64,000 bases of DNA, taken from NCBI RefSeq assembly GCF_009765225.1, contig NZ_VMSF01000001.1:1736001-1800000 (forward strand). The letters are read 5' to 3'. Numbering within the stretch: position 1 is the first letter of the stretch; each line of letters opens with the position of its first letter. Below are positions 15,913 to 22,618 of the stretch, in pieces. Under the pieces are notes generated by a model. It was not told where the DNA came from. It did no database searches and saw only the letters and a program-made list of their open reading frames with translations. This stretch comes from Leifsonia sp. AG29 (GTDB taxonomy: Bacteria; Actinomycetota; Actinomycetes; Actinomycetales; Microbacteriaceae). Made by a program: the position numbers and the translations under genes.

Positions 15913-16466
15913 GACAGCTCCTTCCGGCGCGTCATGGCGCCCTCGATGAACCCGGCCGACGCCCGCCACAGCACCGCGACGATCACGAACAGGACCGAGG
16001 CGGCGGCGAGCAGCAGCATCCAGCCCGACCGACCGTCGGTGCCGTCCCCGATCGAGTGGAGGAGCGCGACCGGCCAGAGGGCGTAGGACAGCCAGTGGAT
16101 CGTCTTGAAGACGCGGACCCCGAGCCGCCGCCGCAACAGGGCGGTGACCGTCACCGCGATCATGAGGTCGACGGCGACCGTCCCGAGGCCCAGCCAGAAG
16201 GGCTGCACGGCTCCCGCGAACGGGACGACGATGTCGGCGGGGGTCATCTTCGCGTAGGGGTCGAGGAGCAGCGTCAGGACGTGCACGGTGATGAACACGA
16301 CGGAGAGGAGCGAGAGATTGCGGTGGACGAGCGTCACCGAGAACCGAGGCATCCCGGGGAGCGGGCGCCCGGACCGCGCGACGATGCCCAGCCACAGGGA
16401 GGCGGTGAGCAGCACGAGCGCCACCACGCCGGACGCGCGCCCCACCGCCCAGAGCACCTCGTTCAC
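15909..16466 (-). CDS. Ferric-reductase-like transmembrane protein
   Basis: 185 residues from the GTG at 16466 (GTGA overlap with apbE; GGAGGAG 8 nt upstream). Five or six hydrophobic segments are seen. Paired membrane histidines typical of the FRD/YedZ/MsrQ haem-b fold appear in VHRNLSLLSVVFITVHVL and in TIHWLSYALWPVALLHSIGD. The cytoplasmic FAD/NAD domain of true ferric reductases is absent, so electrons would come from a separate partner, most simply the NuoF-like protein and ferredoxin encoded downstream. The acceptor on the outer face is unknown. MsrPQ is less likely because no MsrP gene is present. Confidence 0.87.
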   Translation of the reverse strand: MNEVLWAVGRASGVVALVLLTASLWLGIVARSGRPLPGMPRFSVTLVHRNLSLLSVVFITVHVLTLLLDPYAKMTPADIVVPFAGAVQPFWLGLGTVAVDLMIAVTVTALLRRRLGVRVFKTIHWLSYALWPVALLHSIGDGTDGRSGWMLLLAAASVLFVIVAVLWRASAGFIEGAMTRRKELS

Positions 16467-17434
16467 GGCCGCGACTCCTCCGGCCATCGGCCGGTCGTGA
16501 CGACTGAGCCGTCGCGCGCGACGAGGCGGGCGTCGGCCGACCGCGCCTCCAGCCAGGCGACCGCGTCCCTCCCCTTGACGACCGCCGCCGTCGTGAGGGC
16601 GTTCGCGTCGAGGCAGGTGCGGGCAGCCGCCGAGACGGACCGCCACACCGGTTCCACCGGGAGGCCGAAGCGGGGGTCGAGGATGTGGTGCCGGACGGCG
16701 CCGCCCTCGCTCCACCGCCGCTTCTGCGTGCTCGAGGTGGCGACGCCGGCTCCGGACGGCAGCGAGACGACCGTCGCGGGGTCGTCCGGCAGGTCCTGGA
16801 CGAGCACTTCCCACCGCCGGAGGCCCGGGCCCGCCGTGGCGATGTCGCCGCCGAGGGAGACGAGGACGTCGGCCCCCGTCTCCGCCGCGACCAGGGCGGC
16901 GATCCGGTCGGCGGTGTGCGCCTTGGCGGTGGCGCCCAGATCGAGGCGCACGTCGTCCGGCAGCCGAAGCCGACGGCCCGTGAGCATGACGCTCTCCCAG
17001 CGGGGGCTGCGAGCGACGGACACGGTGACGGGGACGGCGGTGCCGCCTGCGCGGACGGGCTCCAGGTCGGCAAGGTCGCGGTCGTAGCCCAGGCCCTCCA
17101 GATCGGAGCCGAGTCCCGGGTCGACGGCGCCACCGGTGCGGCGGGCGACGTCGAGGGCCACGGCGACGTACTCGGCGAGCAGCGGGCTGAGTTCCAGCCC
17201 GTCCGCCGGGCGCGGCGCAGCGTTCAGTATTGAGAGCTCGGAGTCGGGCTCGAACCGGCTGCAGGCGGTCGTCACCGCGGCCAGTTCTCGGTCAGCGAGC
17301 CGTCGGGCGGCGGCCAGGTGGTTGGCCGGCGACACGACGAGCCGGGCCGCGAGTCCCCAGACGGTCCAGTCCTCGGCTGCTTCGTGCGTCGCGGCGACCC
17401 GGTCAGGAGCCGCTGGACTGCCCACTGACGCCAC
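16463..17434 (-). CDS. apbE: FAD:protein FMN transferase (ApbE family)
   Basis: 323 residues. ApbE covalently attaches FMN to a Ser/Thr of extracytoplasmic flavoproteins using FAD and Mg2+. Conserved elements are CSRFEPDSELS (about 56-66), VDPGL, LVSLGGDIATAGP, HHILDPRFG with its metal-binding Asp, and LDANALTTAAVV. No obvious N-terminal lipobox or signal peptide is seen, so its location is uncertain. GTG at 17434 overlaps the Ser/Gly-rich gene by 32 bp; GTG at 17425 is an equally good start 8 nt after a G-run. No canonical FMN-binding-domain substrate is encoded beside it. Confidence 0.92.
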   Translation of the reverse strand: MASVGSPAAPDRVAATHEAAEDWTVWGLAARLVVSPANHLAAARRLADRELAAVTTACSRFEPDSELSILNAAPRPADGLELSPLLAEYVAVALDVARRTGGAVDPGLGSDLEGLGYDRDLADLEPVRAGGTAVPVTVSVARSPRWESVMLTGRRLRLPDDVRLDLGATAKAHTADRIAALVAAETGADVLVSLGGDIATAGPGLRRWEVLVQDLPDDPATVVSLPSGAGVATSSTQKRRWSEGGAVRHHILDPRFGLPVEPVWRSVSAAARTCLDANALTTAAVVKGRDAVAWLEARSADARLVARDGSVVTTGRWPEESRP

Positions 17435-17714
17435 CCCCCTGACCCTGCTGGATACCGCTGCCCGGCCCGGTGAAGCTGTTGCTCCCGGAGCCGTTGTCGT
17501 CGCCCTGGCCCGAGCTTCCCGTCGAGCCGTCCTCCGAGGACGAGCTCCCCGAAGTGCCGGAGGTCGTTCCGCTCGTTCCGGTGGAGGCGGTCCCCGAGGT
17601 CTTCGAGCCCACGAAGAGGAAGCCCGAGAGCAGTCCCGTGACCGCCAGGCTGAGCACGCTGACGACCGTCGTCACCGCCACCGCGGTGCGCTTCCCCGCT
17701 GACCGGACGTCCAT
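17403..17714 (-). CDS. Ser/Gly-rich single-pass membrane protein
   Basis: 103 residues from the ATG at 17714 (GGGAGG 6-7 nt upstream). A short cytoplasmic head and one membrane segment or signal anchor (about 10-32) precede an extracytoplasmic tail of about 65 residues made almost wholly of Ser, Gly, Thr and Gln, with many SGT/TGT units. No FMN-binding domain or clear SGAT flavinylation motif. As first gene of the ApbE module, it is a candidate scaffold or flavin acceptor. Low complexity prevents family assignment. Confidence 0.7.
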   Translation of the reverse strand: MDVRSAGKRTAVAVTTVVSVLSLAVTGLLSGFLFVGSKTSGTASTGTSGTTSGTSGSSSSEDGSTGSSGQGDDNGSGSNSFTGPGSGIQQGQGGGVSGQSSGS

Positions 17715-17845
17715 GGCGTCCTCCCTCCCTGAGCCTGATACCAGACTGGACCGGATTTCTTTCCGCATCCTTACGCAGGGTGGGAGGGTGCTTGCGGGTG
17801 CCTATGAATCCGCCATGGACGGCGACCGGTCCGATACGACCGGGG

Positions 17846-18346
17846 TCAGATGCGCGCGCCCACCACCGTCGCCGCGAAGCGGCGCGCCCGGTCGGCGAGA
17901 CCCGCGATCCGCTCCTCGATCACCCGGTCGGGGTCGAACGAGACGTACTGCGGGGGCGGCGTCCGCCGGACGTTGACGCTGCACTCGAACGAGCCGCAGA
18001 CCAGGGTGCCCACCGTGTCGCCGTTGCGCCCGGCCTGCCCTGCCCGGCGCGCGGACCAGAAGTAGACGTCGCGCACGAGCTGCACGTCCTGGCACCAGCC
18101 GCACATGGAGGGCACGTGAGAGCGCATCGATGCCTCGGAGGCGCGGAGCACGATGCCCACGGGCCCGTCGCCCGAGGGGATCACGACGTAGCCGCGCTGC
18201 GGGAGGCGCGGGTCGCGCCACCCGAGGTACTCGCGGCGGGCCCAGTCGACCTCGTGCAGGCCGGGCGGAAGGGACAGCTCCTCGGCTTCGCTGCGGGAGC
18301 AGTTGACGAACGACTCGCGGATCTGCTGCGGGCTCAGGATCTCCAT
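17846..18346 (-). CDS. FBP (EF-G-binding) zinc-finger family protein
   Basis: 166 residues from the ATG at 18346, which has GGAGGAGG 5 nt upstream; this favours it over an ATG six codons earlier. The C-terminal treble-clef zinc finger uses Cys82, Cys85 (MCGWCQ), Cys117 and Cys122 (CGSFEC), in line with the FBP_C family that includes FusB-type EF-G-binding proteins. FusB rescues EF-G from fusidic acid, but most chromosomal actinobacterial homologues are uncharacterised, so resistance is only a possibility. The gene stands alone, divergent from trx. Confidence 0.85.
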   Translation of the reverse strand: MEILSPQQIRESFVNCSRSEAEELSLPPGLHEVDWARREYLGWRDPRLPQRGYVVIPSGDGPVGIVLRASEASMRSHVPSMCGWCQDVQLVRDVYFWSARRAGQAGRNGDTVGTLVCGSFECSVNVRRTPPPQYVSFDPDRVIEERIAGLADRARRFAATVVGARI

Positions 18347-18444
18347 GGGCACCTCCTCCCCCATGCTCGCACAGGATCGCCGGGCCGCCGCGGGGGCACG
18401 GGCATTTCGACGGGAGGGTTGACCTTGACCCGCGGGGCCGGTTC

Positions 18445-18450
18445 TAGCAT
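18445..18450 (+). promoter_or_regulatory. Putative -10 hexamer, leaderless promoter of the thioredoxin gene
   Basis: TAGCAT with a 6-nt spacer to the ATG at 18457. Two overlapping TTGACC motifs lie upstream at 18419-18424 and 18425-18430, giving spacers of 20 and 14 nt. Confidence 0.45.
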
Positions 18451-18456
18451 CGCGGC

Positions 18457-18798
18457 ATGAGCATGAAGCAGAGCAGGAGCCCCCTCCCGAGCGTCACCGA
18501 CGACACCTTCCAGGGGGAGGTGCTCGAGGCGCCCGGGACGACGATCGTCGAGTTCTGGGCGGAGTGGTGCGGGCCCTGCCGGGCGCTCGGGCCGATCCTC
18601 GAGACGGTTCAGGAGGAGCGCCCCGAGCTCCGGCTGCTGAAGCTGAACGCCGACGAGAACATGGACACGGCGGTCGCCTACCGGGCGATGGCGCTTCCCG
18701 TCCTCAAGGTGTTCCGGCAGGGCGAGGTGATCGGGACGATCATCGGCGCGAAGCCGAAGCCCGCCCTCGACCAGGAGCTGGCCCGCATCCTCACGTGA
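18457..18798 (+). CDS. Thioredoxin
   Basis: 113 residues, a single thioredoxin fold. The redox motif is EFWAEWCGPCRALGP with Cys38 and Cys41, and the cis-proline loop is MALPVLKVF (canonical xTPT replaced by ALPV). No signal peptide, so it is cytoplasmic. It probably reduces disulfides for general or redox-module partners; a thioredoxin reductase gene is not nearby. The last 8 bp overlap the end of the convergent MBL-hydrolase gene. ALPV at the cis-Pro position suggests a specialised partner rather than the main TrxA. Confidence 0.92.
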   Translation: MSMKQSRSPLPSVTDDTFQGEVLEAPGTTIVEFWAEWCGPCRALGPILETVQEERPELRLLKLNADENMDTAVAYRAMALPVLKVFRQGEVIGTIIGAKPKPALDQELARILT

Positions 18799-19600
18799 GG
18801 TGGTCGAAGTCGCCGCTGACCCAGCCGATGTACCGGTCCGCGGAGCGGAGGACGGTGTCTCTGGCGTCTCGCGGGAGGCGATTGCCCAGGTTGCCGTACA
18901 TCCGGTCGAACGGGCGGTCGCAGACCCGGTCGGCGACCCTCCGGACGACCGCCGCGGACAGCGGGATGTCGTTGGGGAAGCTGCGCTGGAAGGTCACCCA
19001 GCGCTCCGACGGGCCGGGGAAGACGGTGTCGCCGCTCAGCACGACCCCGCGGTCCCAGTGGACGACCGCGCTGCCGGGGAAGTGACCGCCGATCGTCCGG
19101 AGCGTCACGCGGGGAAGCACCTCCAGCTCGCCCGTCCAGGTCTCGATCACGGGCGCCTCCCGCTGCACCCAGTGCCGGTCGGCCTCGTTGACGAGCACCG
19201 GAGGGTCGCCGAGCATGCGCGACCACGACGTCTGGGCGCCGAACATGTGCGGGTGGCTGGAGGCGATGATCGCCGCCCCACCGAGATCCTGCACAGCCGT
19301 GGCAGCGGCCTCGTCGACGTAACCCGTCGGGTCCCACAGGAGGTTCCCCTCCGGGGTGCGCAGCAGCATCGCCTGCTGCCCGATCCCGACCCTGGGCTCG
19401 CTCCGCAGCGCGAAGAGCTCCGGCTCGAGCTCGGTCACGACGACCCGCTCGCCCTCCCGCTGCAGCTCCTGCAGGGTGGTCCAGCGCTGCCCGGAGGGAG
19501 GGACGTACTGCCGCTCGTCCTCGCAGATCGGGCACGAGGCGGGGGCCGCCTCCCCCTCGGGGAATTCGACGGCGCAGGTCGCACAGAGCCAATCAGCCAC
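18791..19600 (-). CDS. MBL-fold hydrolase with N-terminal rubredoxin-like zinc ribbon
   Basis: 269 residues, GTG start. An N-terminal four-Cys knuckle (Cys6, Cys9, Cys23, Cys26) resembles a rubredoxin or zinc ribbon and is followed by a metallo-beta-lactamase domain. The first metal motif is SSHPHMFGA (His116, His118), lacking the usual DH of HxHxDH. Later ligands appear in GGHFPGSAVVHW and VLSGDTVFPG. This HPH subfamily is widespread but uncharacterised. The Cys knuckle and reduced metal site suggest a single-metal or redox-linked enzyme. A TAGAGT box 6 nt upstream suggests leaderless expression. Confidence 0.85.
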   Translation of the reverse strand: MADWLCATCAVEFPEGEAAPASCPICEDERQYVPPSGQRWTTLQELQREGERVVVTELEPELFALRSEPRVGIGQQAMLLRTPEGNLLWDPTGYVDEAAATAVQDLGGAAIIASSHPHMFGAQTSWSRMLGDPPVLVNEADRHWVQREAPVIETWTGELEVLPRVTLRTIGGHFPGSAVVHWDRGVVLSGDTVFPGPSERWVTFQRSFPNDIPLSAAVVRRVADRVCDRPFDRMYGNLGNRLPRDARDTVLRSADRYIGWVSGDFDHLT

Positions 19601-19606
19601 GACGCG

Positions 19607-19612
19607 ACTCTA
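19607..19612 (-). promoter_or_regulatory. Putative -10 hexamer, leaderless promoter of the MBL hydrolase gene
   Basis: TAGAGT with a 6-nt spacer to the GTG at 19600, in the 64-bp divergent region with the LLM gene. Confidence 0.45.
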
Positions 19613-19664
19613 TCCGCCGAGCCCGGGCTGGAATAGCTCCGGCCGCTGCGGGCTTGACTCCTGT

Positions 19665-20690
19665 GTGAAACGGATCGGCTTCCTCTCCTTCGGCCACTAT
19701 CAGGCGATCCCGGGATCGGTCTCGAGGACGGCGGGAGACGCGCTTCGCCAGCACGTCGAACTCGCCGTCGCGGCCGAGGAGGTCGGCGCGGACGGCGCCT
19801 TCGTCCGCGTGCACCACTTCGCCCCGCAGCTGGCGTCGCCCTTCCCCCTCCTCGCGGCCATGGGAGCCCGGACGAGCCGCATCGAGCTCGGCACCGCCGT
19901 CATCGACATGAGGTACGAGAACCCGCTGTACATGGCCGAGGACGCCGCGGCCGCCGATCTCATCAGCGGTGGGAGGCTGCAGCTCGGCGTGAGCCGCGGG
20001 TCACCCGAGACGGCCCTCCACGGCTACGAGTCGTTCGGCTACGTTCCCGGCGATGGGGAGACCGACGCCGATCTCGCGCGCCACCACACGGACCTGTTCC
20101 GCGCCGCCATCTCGGGCGCGGGCGTGGCCGAGGCGAACCCTCAGATGACCGGAGGCCGGCGCGGCGCGCTGGCGATCGAGCCGCTGTCCCCGGGTCTTCC
20201 CGACCGGATCTGGTGGGGCTCGGGCACCCGCGCCAGCGCGGTGTGGACGGCGCAGCAGGGCATGAACCTCATGAGCTCGACCCTCCTCACGGAGGACACC
20301 GGCGTGCCCTTCTCCGAGCTCCAGGCCGAGCAGATCCGGCTCTACCGGGAGGCGTGGGCCGAGGCCGGCTGGGGGCGCGAGCCCCGGGTGTCCGTCAGCC
20401 GGAGCATCATCCCGATCACGACCGACACCGACCGCCGGTATTTCGGCGCCTCCGCCCTCGCCGACCGCCACGACCAGGTCGGGCACCTCGATGGCGGCCT
20501 CGCCCGGTTCGGCAAGAGCTACGTGGGCGAGCCCGACCGACTGGTGGAGGAGCTCCGCGAGGATGCCGCGATCGCGGAGGCCGACACCCTTCTCGTGACG
20601 ATCCCCAACCAGCTCGGCGTCGAGTACAACGCCCACCTGCTGGAGACGATCGTCTCCCAGCTCGCGCCCGAGCTCGGCTGGCGGGACTGA
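19665..20690 (+). CDS. LLM-class flavin-dependent oxidoreductase
   Basis: 341 residues from a GTG at 19665. The luciferase-like TIM barrel is seen in MKRIGFLSFGHY, the VHHFAPQLASPFPLLAAMGARTS stretch, RIELGTAVIDMRYENPLYMAEDAAAADLISGGRLQLGVSRG (each cited in part of one long domain) and the C-terminal VGEPDRLVEELRED. The enzyme would use FMNH2 or F420; the cofactor cannot be told from sequence alone. Substrates of this large family are diverse and none is suggested by the neighbours. Expressed from its own short upstream region; no clear SD is seen. Confidence 0.9.
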   Translation: MKRIGFLSFGHYQAIPGSVSRTAGDALRQHVELAVAAEEVGADGAFVRVHHFAPQLASPFPLLAAMGARTSRIELGTAVIDMRYENPLYMAEDAAAADLISGGRLQLGVSRGSPETALHGYESFGYVPGDGETDADLARHHTDLFRAAISGAGVAEANPQMTGGRRGALAIEPLSPGLPDRIWWGSGTRASAVWTAQQGMNLMSSTLLTEDTGVPFSELQAEQIRLYREAWAEAGWGREPRVSVSRSIIPITTDTDRRYFGASALADRHDQVGHLDGGLARFGKSYVGEPDRLVEELREDAAIAEADTLLVTIPNQLGVEYNAHLLETIVSQLAPELGWRD

Positions 20691-20810
20691 TCGGCCCGCA
20701 CGGGGCCCGTCCCCCGAAGGTGGGCTGTCCCCCGCGCTCACGGCTGGGAGGATGAAAGGGCTGCACACCCGAAGCCGCAGCGTCGTCGTCGGTCGATCGA
20801 AGGGTGCGCC

Positions 20811-21773
20811 TTGCAGCTTCCACGGATCCGCTCCGCGCTCGTCGCGATCGGTCTGCTGCTCTCGCTCGGGACGATCGCCGCAGCGTCCGCTCCCGCCGCG
20901 GCCCGCCCGCACACCGGCGCCGGCCTCATGCTGACCGACCCGAGCGCGTCGTCCGCCCCCTCCGGCATCACCGCCCTGTGGGCCTGGGGCAACCCGATCG
21001 ACCCCGCCGTCGACGCGCGAGGCCGCGGAGAGCCGCAGTTCGAGCCCGACGCGCTCGCCGACTTCGCGCGCGGTCACGGCCTCCGCACAGTCTACCTCTC
21101 CGTCCCGTGGGCGGCCGACGAGGGACCCTTCGGGCCCTGGCTCACGGCCGCTGTCACAGCGCTGCACGGAGCGGGTGTCACGAAGGTGGCGGCCCTCGGG
21201 GGCGACCCGGCCTGGGCCGACGACCCCACCTTGGCGGCGACCTGGGCCGCGGCAGCCCTGCGCGCGGCGCCGTTCGATGCGGTCCAGTTCGATGTGGAAC
21301 CCTGGGCGGTCTCCTCGGATGCGGACCTCCCGGGCGTCGTCGCCCGGTTGTCGACGATGTACGACACGACCCGCGAGGCGATCGGCGCGACACCGATCGG
21401 GGCGGACCTCCCCTGGTGGCTCGCCGCCAAGCAGCAGCCCGACGGAGGTACGGCCTTCGATGCACTGCTGCCTCATCTGACATCCGTGGCGGTCGTCGCC
21501 TTCAGCGATCACGCGGAGGGGCCGGACGGCATCGTCGCGCTCGCACAACCGGCCGCGGCGGCGGCCTCGGCCGCCGGCGTCCCGTTCACGGTCGGCGTCG
21601 AGACGGACACTCCCGCGGTCGCGGGCGGCGCGTCGGCGACGTTCGGCGATGACACGGCGGCCGCCCTGGAGGAGCAGACCGGGCTGGTGCGCGCCGCCCT
21701 CTCGTCCCTCCCCGGCTATCAGGGGGTCTCGGTCGAGCACCTGCTCGCCTGGCAGGCGTTGATCGCCCGCTGA
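20811..21773 (+). CDS. Secreted TIM-barrel-like protein, possible glycoside hydrolase relative
   Basis: 320 residues from a TTG with AAGGG 8 nt upstream. A Sec signal peptide is clear (RIRSALVAIGLLLSLGTIAA, cleavage near ASAPAAA-RP). The mature part alternates strands and helices in barrel fashion: TVYLSVPWAA, VTKVAALGGDPAW, AVQFDVEPWA, VAVVAFSDHAEG and FTVGVETDT. DVEPW resembles the catalytic-strand acidic motif of GH18/GH25-type barrels, but no family signature was confirmed. It is therefore an exported protein of unknown substrate. The gene is monocistronic between the LLM and SGNH genes. Confidence 0.75.
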   Translation: MQLPRIRSALVAIGLLLSLGTIAAASAPAAARPHTGAGLMLTDPSASSAPSGITALWAWGNPIDPAVDARGRGEPQFEPDALADFARGHGLRTVYLSVPWAADEGPFGPWLTAAVTALHGAGVTKVAALGGDPAWADDPTLAATWAAAALRAAPFDAVQFDVEPWAVSSDADLPGVVARLSTMYDTTREAIGATPIGADLPWWLAAKQQPDGGTAFDALLPHLTSVAVVAFSDHAEGPDGIVALAQPAAAAASAAGVPFTVGVETDTPAVAGGASATFGDDTAAALEEQTGLVRAALSSLPGYQGVSVEHLLAWQALIAR

Positions 21774-21822
21774 CGCGAAGCCGCGGGATCGGCGCACGCG
21801 ACGCCGCCCCCGATACGCGCGG

Positions 21823-21828
21823 TAGCGT
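21823..21828 (+). promoter_or_regulatory. Putative -10 hexamer, leaderless promoter of the SGNH hydrolase gene
   Basis: TAGCGT with a 7-nt spacer to the GTG at 21836. Confidence 0.4.
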
Positions 21829-21835
21829 TGGTCGG

Positions 21836-22612
21836 GTGTTCACCAGCTATATAGCGATCGGAGACTCCTTCACGGAGGGTGTCGGAGACGATCTCCCGGA
21901 CGGGCGCCAGCGCGGCTGGGCCGACTTCGTCGCGCTGGGCCTCGCGGCTGCGTCGCCGGGCCCGGTGCGGTACGCCAACCTCGCCGTGCGGGGCCGGAAG
22001 CTCGGGCCGATCGTGGCCGAGCAGGTCGAGCCCGCGATCGCGCAGAAGCCCGACCTGATCAGCCTCAACGGCGGCGGCAACGACATCATGCGACCCCGTG
22101 TCGCGATCGAGTCGGTGGCCCGGGTCCTCATCGACACGGCCGATCGCGTCGTCGCCGGCGGGGCGCACATGCTGCTCCTTAGCGGCGCGGACCCGACCGC
22201 GCACCTGCCGCTCGGCGGTCTCGTCCGGAGGCGCGGCGAGGAGCTGGCACGAGCGGTCCGGGCGGAGCTCCCGCGCGACGGGGTCACCTTCGTCGAGAAC
22301 TGGGCGGACGCCGGACTGCGCGACATCCGGTACTGGTCCGAGGACCGCCTCCATCTCAACGCTCTCGGGCATGCCCGCGTCGCGAGCAACGTTCTCCGGG
22401 CGTTCGACGTGCCGGTCCCCGCCGAGTGGGGCGTGGAGGAGGTCGCGAGCGCCCCCGCAGGCGGCCGTTCGCGCCGCACCGCCGACTACTACCGGCGCTA
22501 TGTGCTGCCCTGGATCGGCCGCCGGCTGACCGGCCGGTCGTCGGGTGACGGCCGCACGGCAAAGATCCCCGTCCTCACCGTGGTGGACCCCGCCGGAGCC
22601 CAGCCGCTCTGA
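21836..22612 (+). CDS. SGNH/GDSL-family hydrolase
   Basis: 258 residues, GTG start, no signal peptide. Block I is IAIGDSFTEGVGDD with nucleophile Ser11. Block II Gly lies in YANLAVRGRKLG, block III is NGGGNDIM (Asn), and block V is DRLHLNALGH (Asp/His). All catalytic elements of a GDSL esterase/lipase are therefore present. The C-terminal 60 residues are basic (RSRRTADYYRRYVLPWIGRR) and common in actinobacterial homologues. Likely a cytoplasmic esterase; the substrate is unknown. It converges with the phosphoketolase gene with only 6 bp between the stop codons. Confidence 0.92.
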   Translation: MFTSYIAIGDSFTEGVGDDLPDGRQRGWADFVALGLAAASPGPVRYANLAVRGRKLGPIVAEQVEPAIAQKPDLISLNGGGNDIMRPRVAIESVARVLIDTADRVVAGGAHMLLLSGADPTAHLPLGGLVRRRGEELARAVRAELPRDGVTFVENWADAGLRDIRYWSEDRLHLNALGHARVASNVLRAFDVPVPAEWGVEEVASAPAGGRSRRTADYYRRYVLPWIGRRLTGRSSGDGRTAKIPVLTVVDPAGAQPL

Positions 22613-22618
22613 CCCGCG

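Noticed and set aside
20694-20708. Terminator after the LLM oxidoreductase gene
   Set aside because: The GGCCC/GGGCC arms are only 5 bp with no U tract; too weak to call.
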